A stretch of 64,000 nucleotides of DNA, from positions 310,001-374,000 of the forward strand of contig CM074147.1 in the NCBI GenBank assembly GCA_037178625.1, written 5' to 3'. Source of the stretch: Skeletonema tropicum (lineage: Eukaryota > Bacillariophyta > Thalassiosirophyceae > Thalassiosirales > Thalassiosiraceae). The notes under the pieces are model-generated. The model was not told the origin of the DNA. It saw only the letters and a program-made list of their open reading frames with translations, and made no database searches. This document shows positions 34,761 to 45,055 of the stretch, piece by piece (the stretch's first letter is position 1; every line of letters starts with the position of its first letter). A program made the translations under genes and the position numbers.

Positions 34761-35013
34761 CAACGGCAATTTCACAAGCACTACATGACATGAACCATGT
34801 CGGCCCTGTAGAGCCGCTACTATCCCTATTTTAGCTCATCCATTCGCCGAAAGATCCTAAGTATTGACAGGAGACTCCTCTCATTGTGTTGTTGATCGGT
34901 CGTAGTAGTCATAGGCGGCCGCTGTCATTGATTAAGTCTCGTCGGCTACTTTGCAAATTTTACGCTACACATCTCATCAAATCTGCACATCGCCGAGTTT
35001 ATGTCTCATCATC

Positions 35014-36115
35014 ATGGCCAGTGACAGCGATAGGATCGCGGCCGTCCTGAAATGGATGAGGGGTTCTAGAGTAGATGATCATAAACATGCTAGCCGTGGC
35101 GGAAGAGCCTACCCAAAAGAAGATCATGGGGGGGAACGGAATTGCATCCGTCAAGACACCAGTTGTGAGGCGCCTACTGGAACAAAAGAAGTTCCCTTCA
35201 CTGCAGACTTGCAGAAGGTGGCTGAGACAGTATGTTACGTTGGGGAACATCTTGCCAAAGCGCAAAACCGGCAACAAGGCCGCGACACGGGAGATTGATG
35301 GGGAGGCTCTTTTTCAGCTTGCCCTGTATCGGATGGTAAGGCCTCATGCAAGGCTGTACGAGGTTAGAGCTTATCTCTCCAATAGATTCCCGACTGTTGA
35401 GCCCTACTCGGACTCACAAATATATCGAGGAGAACAGCGGCTAGGTCTCTCCCGAAAAGCTGCGTCGTCGACATCACAAGAGGCATACACACGAAAGAAT
35501 CTACTCAAACGCAAAATGTATTGGGAAGAACCGTACCCCCTTGGTGTCGCAGGCGAGAGTACGGCATCCATTATTGATATTGACGAAGCAAAATTCAAAC
35601 TCGAGTCGACGGACCGCTCTTACGGGAAGGTGGCCCGAGAGTTCCGATGCAATTTAAGAGGAAGCTACAAAAAGGGAGACCCGGAACCAATTTGATTATG
35701 GCCGTATCTGGAGATAATCAAAACCCAATCTCTTTCCATAAACAATTCACAGAGGGAGGGACGAGGGACAGATCTTCATTGGTTCTATTGCTTCATGGAG
35801 GATTTGATCGACTTCCTTGGTAACAACTACCCAGACCGGAGCTTCCTTTTCACATTAGACAATCTCAATATCCACAAACACCTCATCATCCTGAACTTGA
35901 TTGAAGATGCTGGACATCAAGTCGCGTTTCGAGCACCTTATTGGTCGTGTGACGGATCTATTGAGTATTTCTTCAATACCATACACACCATTCTTGAGAT
36001 GGGTGGCGACAAAATGGAAGATGTGAATGCTTTGGTGAATCGGATTAATCTCATCATCGGAAGTATGGGATCTTTCCGTAGATACTTTCTACACGTAGGA
36101 TTTCCTGACAACTAG
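35014..36115 (+). pseudogene. Tc1/mariner (IS630-like) transposase, frameshifted
   Basis: The start is ATG 35014 (MASDSDRIAAVLKWMRG) in one frame. Most of the N-terminal helix-turn-helix region and first catalytic block (ASIIDIDEAKF) are in a second frame (about 35090-35640). GRPGTNLIMAVSGD continues in a third frame, and FTLDNLNIHKHL with the Glu block GSIEYFFNTIH returns in another (35795-36115). The order matches the DDE_3 fold: first Asp in DIDEAKF, second Asp in LDNLNIHK, Glu in GSIEYFF. At least three frame changes make it non-functional. It would have moved the surrounding TA-flanked element. Confidence 0.75.
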
Positions 36116-36204
36116 TTATTCATGAAGTAGAATAATACAAATAATGATGTATAATCATATGAATTTAGTTCAAAAGAAACTATGCATAGCCTAATTCAAG
36201 CGCT

Positions 36205-37334
36205 TCAAGTGCTTGATAGAATCTGTGAGCAAATCTGCTGCCTCCGGAGTACTGCACAATTGAACTCTTCCAAGTGCTTCTTCTTTGCCTTCCAAGCTTT
36301 GGTGATTGATTTATTCACCTTCGCATTATCGTCGAAATCAGGTTCTTTATCGCAGAGTGAATGGCTGCACTTCGGACATGGCAAAGAAATCGCTTTCCCT
36401 CCAAACTTATTGTACTCCCGTTCCAACTTATCCGATGATAGCTTCACTGCCTTGCAACCTTTTTTGTTGATATATTTCTCCTTGTCCAACTTTGCCAAAC
36501 AATACAGTTGAAAGTTCTCTACAATTGTGGTGAATACTGCCAACTCTCTCTCCAATGCCCTCGTCAAGAAATTATCATGTTGAAGCAGCTCGTTCATCAA
36601 TACCCAGGCCTTTGCCATGGCCGCTGCAATCACCGACTTTTTTGTCTTCTGTGCGTATCTTTTGGTCGGAATTTCCGTCATAGCACGACGTTTTAGTGGA
36701 TCACTGCACTTGGCCGCTGCTTCAACGATAGAAGCTTTGTTTCCGAGAGAGTATTCATGTTTGTGAGGAGTTTATCTGCTGAATGCGTAGTAGATGTCAT
36801 GTCTTCCTTTGCCGCAAGCCTTGACTCAATAGCAGACTGAAGAGATGGAGAAATTTTTCGAATAGTGGGAGATGGAATCTTCACAACTTTGGGAGGACGT
36901 ATTCCCTTGTGGGAGGACGTTTGGAATCTGCACCAGCGGCGGCACCATCGTCATCATTATCATTGCTGCTCGGCGAGGCATGAGGGGAGGGGAGAAGTTC
37001 TACTGATGGGGTCGGCGAATCAACATCGGCCGATGAAAGACTCTCACTCTCTTTAGATTTTCTTAATCTTTCTTTTTCTCTGGCCTTTTCCCTTGCCGCT
37101 TTCTTTGCATCAACTCTGGCCCACATTTCCCTATACAGAGGAATGATAGGAGGATGATTCGGATCCGGATGAGATGGAAATACCGTCATCTTTCTTGCCC
37201 TTTGGCGAGGCCAAGGGCGGGGCAGACGACATCTGTGTACTACTGTTGTTGTATCTAATATTATTGGCTCCCCCTATGAGCCGGCGATCCTTTTTCCGAC
37301 TCCTCAATGGACCCGCCGGACGCTTTGATGACAT
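36205..37334 (-). pseudogene. Second gene of the mariner-type element, frameshifted
   Basis: Read from ATG 37334, the product begins with a basic/serine-rich tail (SSKRPAGPLRSRKKDRR). It passes through PPIIPLYREMWARVDAKKAAREKAREK in a second frame, KIPSPTIRKISPSLQSAIE in a third, and ends MTEIPTKRYAQKTKKS...AMAKAWVLMNELL plus a Cys pair (LPCPKCSHSLCDKEPD) that may bind zinc. Breaks: near 37150-37190; a 20-base insertion bounded by direct repeats CGTCCTCCCA at about 36890-36920; and one base near 36715 (ETK/ASIVEAAAKCSDPLKRR). The function is unknown. Position inside the element suggests an accessory protein, convergent with the transposase. Confidence 0.6.
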
Positions 37335-37373
37335 GGTTCATGGCATCTTGTGTAATGTGTATGCTCGAATTCA

Positions 37374-37500
37374 GAATTCTACGGGCTTGTACTATTCCTA
37401 CGTAGAAATGACTATTAGATCTGAAAGGGGTCGTAAATGACGGATGGTATGACGAAAACGCCACACGCGCGGGCAAAAACATTTGTTCTGGAAAATGTAG
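37374..37500. repeat. Right TIR of the two-gene mariner-type element
   Basis: Inverted partner of 34634-34760, ending GAAAATGTAG followed by TA. Confidence 0.85.
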
Positions 37501-37502
37501 TA

Positions 37503-37987
37503 TTCGAGCCGGGAGTATTTACCGAGCGAGAGTGCGACTTAAATTTGACTCGAGCGATGTGTGGTGCTAGCTTGTGTGACAAATCGATCGTGCGTCTTCG
37601 ACCTGTCCATGATCCGACTGTTCTCACCACTCAATTTAGGTAACTGAATCTGTAACAAGCTTAACTAACTTCAACCACGACCGCAGTCAATATTTAGCTG
37701 GCTGTTTTGCAGCTGAAGTTTGGGTTCGCTCGGGAGATGAGTTCACCGCACGGTACCCTTTAAACTTCGTCGGGTCATGGTGGCACAAGAATCGAAACTA
37801 CATAGGAGAGTACAAACACGTTCTTTCCTATTATAGTCTGCACATTCAACCACGAGTTGAATACCGTACGGCACCATGCAACGTCGTCGGGTCATTGTAG
37901 CAAGAATCGAAACGTGCATGCATTTTACATACCGCACATTCTACCACTCATAATAAGCATTATTGTACTCATAAAAGAACAACAACA
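37503..37987. other. Intergenic with a short imperfect duplication
   Basis: A block containing CGTCGGGTCAT and CAAGAATCGAAAC occurs at about 37768-37800 and 37881-37912, roughly 112 bp apart. No gene is seen. Confidence 0.5.
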
Positions 37988-38566
37988 ATGATGGCAAACA
38001 AATTACAAACCAACAACTCCCTAAGCCAAGTAGACAGCTTGGCAGCATTTCTCTCTAAATGGGCTGAGAGCAATCCGGACCAGACGACTCCTCCAAACCG
38101 ACCCTTCTCACTACAGCCAATTACTGCTCTTCCGTCAGGAGTTTTGAGAAGGCGCAACGACGGCTATGGTAACATCAGCAATGATGGGTCGTCACTTCTG
38201 TTCCAGTTGCACGAGAGTGAAGAAGCAGAAGAACAGAATCTGAGCCGTTCATCCGAAAATGGGAACACGTCATCGCCGTGTGGTGTACGAGTAGTATGGC
38301 ACAGAGAGTCGGTGCCAATGGTTGCAGGTGCGAGTGGTGGGAATGGTGTACCTCCGCTGCCGTTTCCTGTAACGCGCAATGAGCAGGCAACACAGCAGTT
38401 ACCATCTACTTCGAGCAGTAGATTGGCAAGTTCTCCTATGGAACATCATCTGCAAGGCAGTGGAGTTCCATCCGAACGATCTTCTCCCTTTCGTAGTTAC
38501 AAAAAAGCTGCACGAGTAAGTCGTCGACATAGCGATCCGGGCACCAACCCTTCCTGTCTCTACTGA
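37988..38566 (+). CDS. Hypothetical Ser/Pro-rich protein
   Basis: This is a 192-codon frame with an ATG start preceded by AACAACA. The first 40 residues may form a helix (SQVDSLAAFLSKWAE). The rest is disordered, rich in Ser, Pro, Asn and Gly, with basic ends (YKKAARVSRRHSDPG). No domain is recognised. It converges with the large NTPase gene, stop to stop about 180 bp. Low complexity makes the call uncertain. Confidence 0.5.
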   Translation: MMANKLQTNNSLSQVDSLAAFLSKWAESNPDQTTPPNRPFSLQPITALPSGVLRRRNDGYGNISNDGSSLLFQLHESEEAEEQNLSRSSENGNTSSPCGVRVVWHRESVPMVAGASGGNGVPPLPFPVTRNEQATQQLPSTSSSRLASSPMEHHLQGSGVPSERSSPFRSYKKAARVSRRHSDPGTNPSCLY

Positions 38567-38746
38567 TGTCATAGTGCACATGTTATGCACATATTTTTGT
38601 CAAAGAGCTGACTTGCATCCAGTCACGCTTGCACTTCGGCCAAGCATGGGAGGGAAGTGGGGCAAGTGGCGTAATGAGATATGAAACGACTGTTTCTAAT
38701 TTACAGTAAAGTAAACTAATCATGTACACACTATCAAGCCTGTCAA

Positions 38747-41700
38747 TTAACAGGAAGTATTGTTGAGCGCGGTACGCAGTGAAACCCCGATGAGCATATG
38801 AATCTCGCTCGACAAATTATCTGGCTTGATTATACCAGCAGAGGCGCTCATGTGACGGCTGATTCTATGTTCCACACCTCCTCTCGAGTGAACCTCCCAT
38901 TTGAAGTAGTCCCTGTACATTGGGATGCAGCAGAGTAGCCCAAGTACAAGCTCGATATTGATAGACTTGACAAGAGGCCAAACATTGTGCTGGCCTGCAG
39001 GTGGCATTTTGTTGTTCAGTGTATACTTGTAGAATGCTCTGGGATCAACATTTTTCAGCGACCCACGATATCCTCTCGCCTCTTGTTGAAGCTGTTTCGT
39101 AAGTTCCCAAATGCCATTGGAGTGCATCTCTTCGCGATGCTGAGTTTGGAGGCTAACCATGTGGTGAGATTCGGCCAAATCATCAACGAATGTGCTGGGA
39201 AAGGGAAACCCAAGAGCAACCTCTTTGCCCATAATTATTGTGGAAATTCCTAGATCTTGGCAACTTTGGAAGACTTTGCGTCTAAGTACATCGTCTGCCT
39301 CATTTCCTGATTCTTCAGGTTCAATATTGCTCCTTCTTCGGACAGATTTGGCAGGAAAGCCCATCAGAACGATCTCCTTGACTTTACTTACGAAGAGGTC
39401 ACGGCGTGTCTCGATAACTTCGCTCACATCACCAAGGCAAGCTGTGCACATAATTACCAGCGACTTATCTGGAGCAGCCAGCATGGCACGAGTTATAAGT
39501 TCCACGCCAGTGTTGTTCACGTGAGGAGAAGAATTTCCGTAATCTGACTTGAATGTTTTTGCATTGCTGCTACCAGATGCCACTGATGAACTGCGACTGT
39601 AGGCAACGGGAATGTCTGGAAGCAACAAGCTGTCCAGAGCGCCACGAGCCGCATCTGCTCTTAGTACTTGGGGAGGGGTCACAGCAACAACAGATATAAG
39701 TTTGAGTGTGCCCATTTGCTGTAGAGAAGCTGCAACGGAGAGCATGTATTCATCACTAGCTCTTCTTCCAAAATCTGCACAGACGATAGCGTGCACCATG
39801 CCACTTTCAGGACGGATGGATGGTATAGGCATGTCGAGGGATGCTGGTGCCGGTGGCGCTCTGCCACTTAGATCCTCTATTGCATCTTTCAGTTTCTGCA
39901 ACTGCTTAGCGTTTTGGTCACCCTTGAAGTTCATGTTATGAATAGCCAAAGCTCTCTCATACACTGTTCGAGCCTTTTCGTCCCCCACAGCACGAAGAAC
40001 TGACCCATACAGCATCAAGTTAGGGATGAGGTTCGCATGGTTTTCCGAAAAGAACTTTTCACATATATCAAGGCACTCTTTCATTAGACTCAAGGCGTCA
40101 TATGATCGCCCTATACAGTGGTAGCAAGACGCTAATACACTAAGTGCATGAGCATAAGCAGGGTGCAGTGCCCCAAAAATGTGCTTTCGGATTCTGACAG
40201 CGTGCATTCCAAGCGAAATGCCCTCCTTCCCACGCCCCAACGCCTGCAGCGCATCGGCACAGTAGTTCAGTGACTCAGAGACGAGACTATGGTAGAAGTC
40301 AAGTTGCTCCATGCGTATTGATAAAGCTTTCTTGTGGAGATTATAGGCTTCCGAGTGATTTCCAAGCCCTGCCTCGGTTGTTCCTAGTTGTGTGAACGAC
40401 AGGGACAGCTCCAAACTCGAGCATAGATTTTCTTTCGCAGCAAACTCACGGTATCCTAGTGCTTCAGTATGTAAAGTTGCAGCCTTCTGCAGATCACCTG
40501 ATTTGCGATAGATCTCGGCGCAGTTGGCAACATGATGTGCTAGCCAAACATTGTTGGATTGCAATTCTTTCGTTCCCCTTGCAGTTGGTAAAGCACGCTC
40601 GTACAAATCCATTGCTTCGCTATATTTGCTCTGAGCTTGTTTGAGCTTTGCCAGCGTTGTGATGACATCAATCTCGATCTCCCTAAATGCTAAATCCCTC
40701 TCCTCCTCAGGTACGTCCATCGTCTTATCCAAACAAAACTCCAACTCCTCCTCCGCTTCATCGTATCTAACGAGCTCTCGATAACAAGACCCTAATGCAG
40801 CGTGTGGACTCAGCTTCCGTTTCAACGACGGCTTCGCCCTGGTTCTCGACAGACATGGCTTTGCTTCCGTATACAAGCTGACAGCTCCAGTAAAGTCGAT
40901 CTCTTCCTCAGCTTTCTTCCCTGCTAACATGTACAGGTCAAATGCTTTATCCCATTGCTTCGCCATTGCGTGATGTCTTGCGTAAAAAACAATGCCCTTC
41001 CTTTCATCGGATAAATGCTGTAGCGAACCTGCGATGCGCTCGTGGATTTCTCTACGTTCGTTGGAAATGATGATGGATTCTACAGCTTCAAAAGCAGCAG
41101 TATTCTTCCATCTGTAAATGTCCTTCTCCACTTTGTGAAAGATACCATGCGAGGCCATGACCTCTTCAAGAGATCTATGAAATCCTTCATTCTTCAGTGT
41201 CTCATAGAGATTTAGATCAAACATGAAACCCAAACAAGTGGCAATCTTCAGCGCATCCAAGTGATGTTCTGGGAGATTATTTATCACCTCCAAAATTTCT
41301 TCATTCAATGTATGGGGGAATATATCTTCATCGGGAGAATTCCAATCCACAAAATTAGTAATCTCGTCGACATCAATCAATCGTTTTCTTCGTGCCCAGG
41401 ATATCGCCCTCTGAGTGAACATGGGACAACCATCTGCACGATGATATATTGCTTCCGTAATTCTGGGATGGACAGTCATTTGCCCGTCGTTTTCAGTGCC
41501 AACAAAGAGTGAATGGACAAAGCGTTCCGAATCAGCTTTTGTCATCTTGCCAATCCCAACTTCCAAGGATACGTCCTCCAGACTCTTTGGTATCGAGATG
41601 GAATTTCGGGACATTGCCAGCATTAACATTTGTGGACACTGCTCTCCAGCGGATTGGAGTAGTTCTTCGATGAGTGACCACGAACTCATATCAATTTCGC

Positions 41701-44461
41701 CGCCATTCCCATCTGCCTCAAAGACCATTACTACCGGCTGGATGGGAATGATTATTTTGAAGATGGACGCGGCTATATCTTTGGTAACGGCAGTAGGACT
41801 CCGCCCCTTGAGTAAACTCAGCAGCTCCTTATTCATAACATCGGGTAGGATTCGACCTAACATCAATTGATCCGATTGATTCAAAATCTTGCGTTGGACG
41901 AGTCGCTGGACAATACCAGCATCCGTCTCTCCCCCCTCCTTCTCCCACCCAGACATGTCAAATGATTCATCACTTCTCATGGTCATGGCATCACAATCAC
42001 GTAATGCCGTTGATATTATTCCTCTAAAGGGGTAAAAGGAAGTCAAAGAATCATTCTCGGATCGATGTGATCGTAGGACAGTGAAGCCCATACCCCAACT
42101 TTGAGCCTTTTCAATAGCTTCATCGACAAGTCGCGATTTTCCCACAAATCGATCTCCCATAATCGACAATAGACACGATTCTCCCTCATCGGCAGCAGAT
42201 GACATGGCATGAAGTAAAGACTCAAAAATCCCCTCCCGGGATGGCATGGCAACAAATGGTATCGGATTTTCACTCGATCCACCAAAGATGGGGTCTTTCA
42301 ATAGACGTGCATCCAACTCCTGCTTTTGCTGTTGTTTCAATTCACTAATATCCGAATCCCACTGCTGCTTATTGACACTTTCATCTCCTTTGAAACTTTC
42401 ATCTTCTCGAAAGCTTCCATTGATATGTCGTTTGAACCGTGTTGATAATTGTGTCGATAGTGGAGGAGAAGGAGCAGTAGTATGAGTTGTTGTTGTTGTT
42501 GTTGTTGTTGTAGTTACTCCACCTCCACCTCCACCTCCACCTCCTCCACCTCCCGAAGTGGAGGGGTTGGTATCCGCCCCTCTCCCCAATAATGATGACC
42601 ATGAAGAACTCTTTGCCTGATTCCACCCCTGGATCATGGAAGCTGCCGACTTTTGTTGATGATGCTTGGAACTAGTACCACCATCATTCTCTGAATCTCG
42701 ATTATTCAAGGTGGATATGGAATGTATCGATGATGCAATGGAAATTTGTGACCCCTGTCGATTGATGGACCGTACCGGAGGAGCAGGACCAGAGTAGGAA
42801 TCGATGGAGGTATTTCGAATGATGGGGGGCTTTCGATGCATTATTTTTTCCATTGTGCCCCGTACTGACTCCATCCCTAGTGAATCTTCCCCAGTGTCTA
42901 CTGATTTACCTGTCGTATCTATCGATTTACCGTCATCGTCATCAATACTATTAGTATTGTGTCCATTATTGTTGCTGTTGTTGTTGTTGGTGGTGGTTGC
43001 CATTGCATCATTCTTCCCCCCCTCATTATCAGTAGTAGTAGTCGCAGGAGCCTGATGCAACAACGCTATAATCGCAGTCCCCGTAAATGCACCATGCTCC
43101 TTAATCCGTTTTTGCAATTCACGAAATGATTCCGTATCACTTGCTACATGGGATACATTCTGCTTCATTATGGATAATCGCGATGAACCACCACCATTGC
43201 CACCACCACCATTGTTAAGTGGACCACCACTACCGGATAGATTATCGGCAGAGCTATTATGGTCATTATCCCAATCACTTCGACGTCCTGTGAAACTGTT
43301 CCATAGGCCAGTTACCCTATTTGTTGTTGTATTATTTGGCTTTATTACATCAGCAGACGATGGTCCATCATGACTACTAGTGAAACTGGATTCGATACCA
43401 CCACCAAAGTTGTTTTGGGAATTTCGACGTTCCATTGTACCACTACGGCCAAAACCGGATCCACGTCGTTCTGCCTTGTGGGGTCGATCGTAGAGTCCAT
43501 TATACTCATCATTATTGAGTGATGTGGTGGTTGTTTCATTATTGTGATTGAGGTGGTTGGTGTTGTGGGTGGGTACAAAATCCAACTCTGCCTCCATCCG
43601 TTGACTAAATCCCATTTTGGCCAATAGACCCCTGGTATTCCGTGGTGTTAATTTGGGTTGCTGTTGCTGATTATTGGGACTAAGACTGCTACTATCGTTG
43701 CCACCACCACCATTACCGCTGAAGGATGTATTGTAAGACCGTTCACTAACATTGATTGGATCAATTTTCTTGGGTATATGCCACAATGTCCCTGGCTTGG
43801 CTTGTGGTGCTGCTGAAACTGCAGTATCGCCTGCTCCCCCCTCCTTTTTTTCTTCACCATTGGTAGTTGTAGTACGTTGCACCCTATTGCCGTGCATAGT
43901 ATTGTTGTTACCATAATAATCCCCCCCTCTATTACTATCATCACCTCCATCCTCATCCTCACCAATCATGGGCATAGAATAATCACTATCATCCAACCCT
44001 AACCCCTCCCCAGCATCCGTCCCAGCACTCATAATCCCCAACGAATCCTGTCCCGCCGAATACCGTACACTCCGTTTAAACCCATACAAATTCCCCTGCT
44101 TCTGTTCCTGATACCGTTCATTCACTTCATTCATCCTCATTCTCATTCCTCCCCCATCGTGATTATTATAATTGCCGGATAATGTGCCATCTCCTCCGTA
44201 CAAATACGTCTCATTGTTATAACTGTTGTGCAATAATTCACCGTTGTGTGCACAACACCCATCGGCATCGAGAGTTTGGCCGAGTGAATCGTTTAAATCG
44301 TGACGACGATGTTTGAGGGAATTGCGACGACCAACGACTGCGAGGTTACGACCCAGTTGGGAGAGTTTGGCAACGACGCCAATGTCATCTGAGGAGGAGA
44401 GGGAGTCGTTGTCGGAATCTTCGGTGTGGATGTTGCGAGCGTGGGTGGAGTTCATCATCAT
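38747..44461 (-). CDS. STAND-like NTPase with TPRs and nucleoside-hydrolase-like end
   Basis: One unbroken exon of 1904 residues from the ATG triplet run at 44461. Residues 1-690 are disordered, rich in Asn, Gly and Ser, with Gly10 and Thr10 runs near 640. An AAA_16/STAND-type ATPase follows: Walker A GDRFVGKSRL at about 767 and Walker-B-like PVVMVFEAD. Helical and kinesin-light-chain-type TPR units span about 1175-1520. The C-terminal part (about 1550-1720) resembles inosine-uridine nucleoside hydrolases: HAIVCADFGRRASDEYML, LLLPDIPVAYSRS, ELITRAMLAAP, and VKEIVLMGF. The catalytic DxDxxxDD motif is altered (CADFG..DE), so activity is doubtful. By analogy with NTPase-TPR sensors it may be a signal-responsive switch; that is inference. 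The last 190 residues are unassigned. Confidence 0.75.
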   Translation of the reverse strand: MMMNSTHARNIHTEDSDNDSLSSSDDIGVVAKLSQLGRNLAVVGRRNSLKHRRHDLNDSLGQTLDADGCCAHNGELLHNSYNNETYLYGGDGTLSGNYNNHDGGGMRMRMNEVNERYQEQKQGNLYGFKRSVRYSAGQDSLGIMSAGTDAGEGLGLDDSDYSMPMIGEDEDGGDDSNRGGDYYGNNNTMHGNRVQRTTTTNGEEKKEGGAGDTAVSAAPQAKPGTLWHIPKKIDPINVSERSYNTSFSGNGGGGNDSSSLSPNNQQQQPKLTPRNTRGLLAKMGFSQRMEAELDFVPTHNTNHLNHNNETTTTSLNNDEYNGLYDRPHKAERRGSGFGRSGTMERRNSQNNFGGGIESSFTSSHDGPSSADVIKPNNTTTNRVTGLWNSFTGRRSDWDNDHNSSADNLSGSGGPLNNGGGGNGGGSSRLSIMKQNVSHVASDTESFRELQKRIKEHGAFTGTAIIALLHQAPATTTTDNEGGKNDAMATTTNNNNSNNNGHNTNSIDDDDGKSIDTTGKSVDTGEDSLGMESVRGTMEKIMHRKPPIIRNTSIDSYSGPAPPVRSINRQGSQISIASSIHSISTLNNRDSENDGGTSSKHHQQKSAASMIQGWNQAKSSSWSSLLGRGADTNPSTSGGGGGGGGGGGGVTTTTTTTTTTHTTAPSPPLSTQLSTRFKRHINGSFREDESFKGDESVNKQQWDSDISELKQQQKQELDARLLKDPIFGGSSENPIPFVAMPSREGIFESLLHAMSSAADEGESCLLSIMGDRFVGKSRLVDEAIEKAQSWGMGFTVLRSHRSENDSLTSFYPFRGIISTALRDCDAMTMRSDESFDMSGWEKEGGETDAGIVQRLVQRKILNQSDQLMLGRILPDVMNKELLSLLKGRSPTAVTKDIAASIFKIIIPIQPVVMVFEADGNGGEIDMSSWSLIEELLQSAGEQCPQMLMLAMSRNSISIPKSLEDVSLEVGIGKMTKADSERFVHSLFVGTENDGQMTVHPRITEAIYHRADGCPMFTQRAISWARRKRLIDVDEITNFVDWNSPDEDIFPHTLNEEILEVINNLPEHHLDALKIATCLGFMFDLNLYETLKNEGFHRSLEEVMASHGIFHKVEKDIYRWKNTAAFEAVESIIISNERREIHERIAGSLQHLSDERKGIVFYARHHAMAKQWDKAFDLYMLAGKKAEEEIDFTGAVSLYTEAKPCLSRTRAKPSLKRKLSPHAALGSCYRELVRYDEAEEELEFCLDKTMDVPEEERDLAFREIEIDVITTLAKLKQAQSKYSEAMDLYERALPTARGTKELQSNNVWLAHHVANCAEIYRKSGDLQKAATLHTEALGYREFAAKENLCSSLELSLSFTQLGTTEAGLGNHSEAYNLHKKALSIRMEQLDFYHSLVSESLNYCADALQALGRGKEGISLGMHAVRIRKHIFGALHPAYAHALSVLASCYHCIGRSYDALSLMKECLDICEKFFSENHANLIPNLMLYGSVLRAVGDEKARTVYERALAIHNMNFKGDQNAKQLQKLKDAIEDLSGRAPPAPASLDMPIPSIRPESGMVHAIVCADFGRRASDEYMLSVAASLQQMGTLKLISVVAVTPPQVLRADAARGALDSLLLPDIPVAYSRSSSVASGSSNAKTFKSDYGNSSPHVNNTGVELITRAMLAAPDKSLVIMCTACLGDVSEVIETRRDLFVSKVKEIVLMGFPAKSVRRRSNIEPEESGNEADDVLRRKVFQSCQDLGISTIIMGKEVALGFPFPSTFVDDLAESHHMVSLQTQHREEMHSNGIWELTKQLQQEARGYRGSLKNVDPRAFYKYTLNNKMPPAGQHNVWPLVKSINIELVLGLLCCIPMYRDYFKWEVHSRGGVEHRISRHMSASAGIIKPDNLSSEIHMLIGVSLRTALNNTSC

Positions 44462-45053
44462 CTTGCAGATAGAATAGGGCTGTTGTGTATGTCTTGTGTG
44501 TGTTGTTGCTCGATGATGTAAAATGGATACAATACGTTCCAAGTATTGTAGGAGTATCGTTCTTTCTCAACAAAATCCACTCGATCGATGTGTCCAGTTC
44601 AATAGAGGTAAACTGCTGTGCTGGCGCTGGGGGGCTTTTGAGAAGCACGCTAGTGCAGTGTAGTGAATCAAGGGTGCATTTACAAAGAATAATTGCGCAT
44701 AGTAGGGAAGTGTCCGTGGTAATACTCTCTAGAGTGTCAAGGAAGCATGGAGAAGTGGCTAGAAGTAGCTTGACACGCCAAGTCAGAGAGACAGTTGAAG
44801 CTTCTCAACCCGTTCGCGTGTCTGTTTTGTTTTGACTCGTGAATCCCTAAGAAGTTATTGTTAGTTGTCGACACAGTTCTACCAATGTACTCATAAGAAA
44901 GTTAGTGGTGTGTAGTATTCAATCAGACTTTACCTGTTGACCTTGGATTGTTGATCGATTGGCTTGGAGACCTTCCTTTCCGTTTGGCCTTTGGCCTTTG
45001 AAGACAGTAGGTACATAGATACATAAGTACTTAAGGTAGATAGATAGATAGAT
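44462..45053. other. Upstream region of the large NTPase gene
   Basis: No gene. It ends in a GATA-type tandem run (about 45035-45055) in which the mariner-type element is inserted. Confidence 0.5.
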
Positions 45054-45055
45054 AC

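Larger units (their letters stand above)
34634..37500. mobile_element. Decayed Tc1/mariner-type element with two genes
   Basis: About 125-bp inverted repeats bound 2867 bp: 34634 to about 34760 and about 37374 to 37500, starting CTACATTTTCCAGAAC. TA lies on both outer sides (34632-34633 and 37501-37502), the expected duplication. Inside, a broken DDE transposase (plus strand) faces a second broken gene (minus strand) of unknown role. Short frames inside the repeats translate alike on opposite strands and are not genes. Both internal genes carry several frameshifts, so this copy is non-autonomous. Confidence 0.85.

Noticed and set aside
34616..34834. Conserved protein shared with 37261-37482 on the opposite strand
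   Set aside because: The likeness comes from the terminal inverted repeats of the mariner-type element.
37463..37500. LTR retrotransposon suggested by long repeats at 34.6 and 37.5 kb
   Set aside because: The repeats are inverted, flanked by TA and enclose a DDE transposase; no reverse transcriptase is present.
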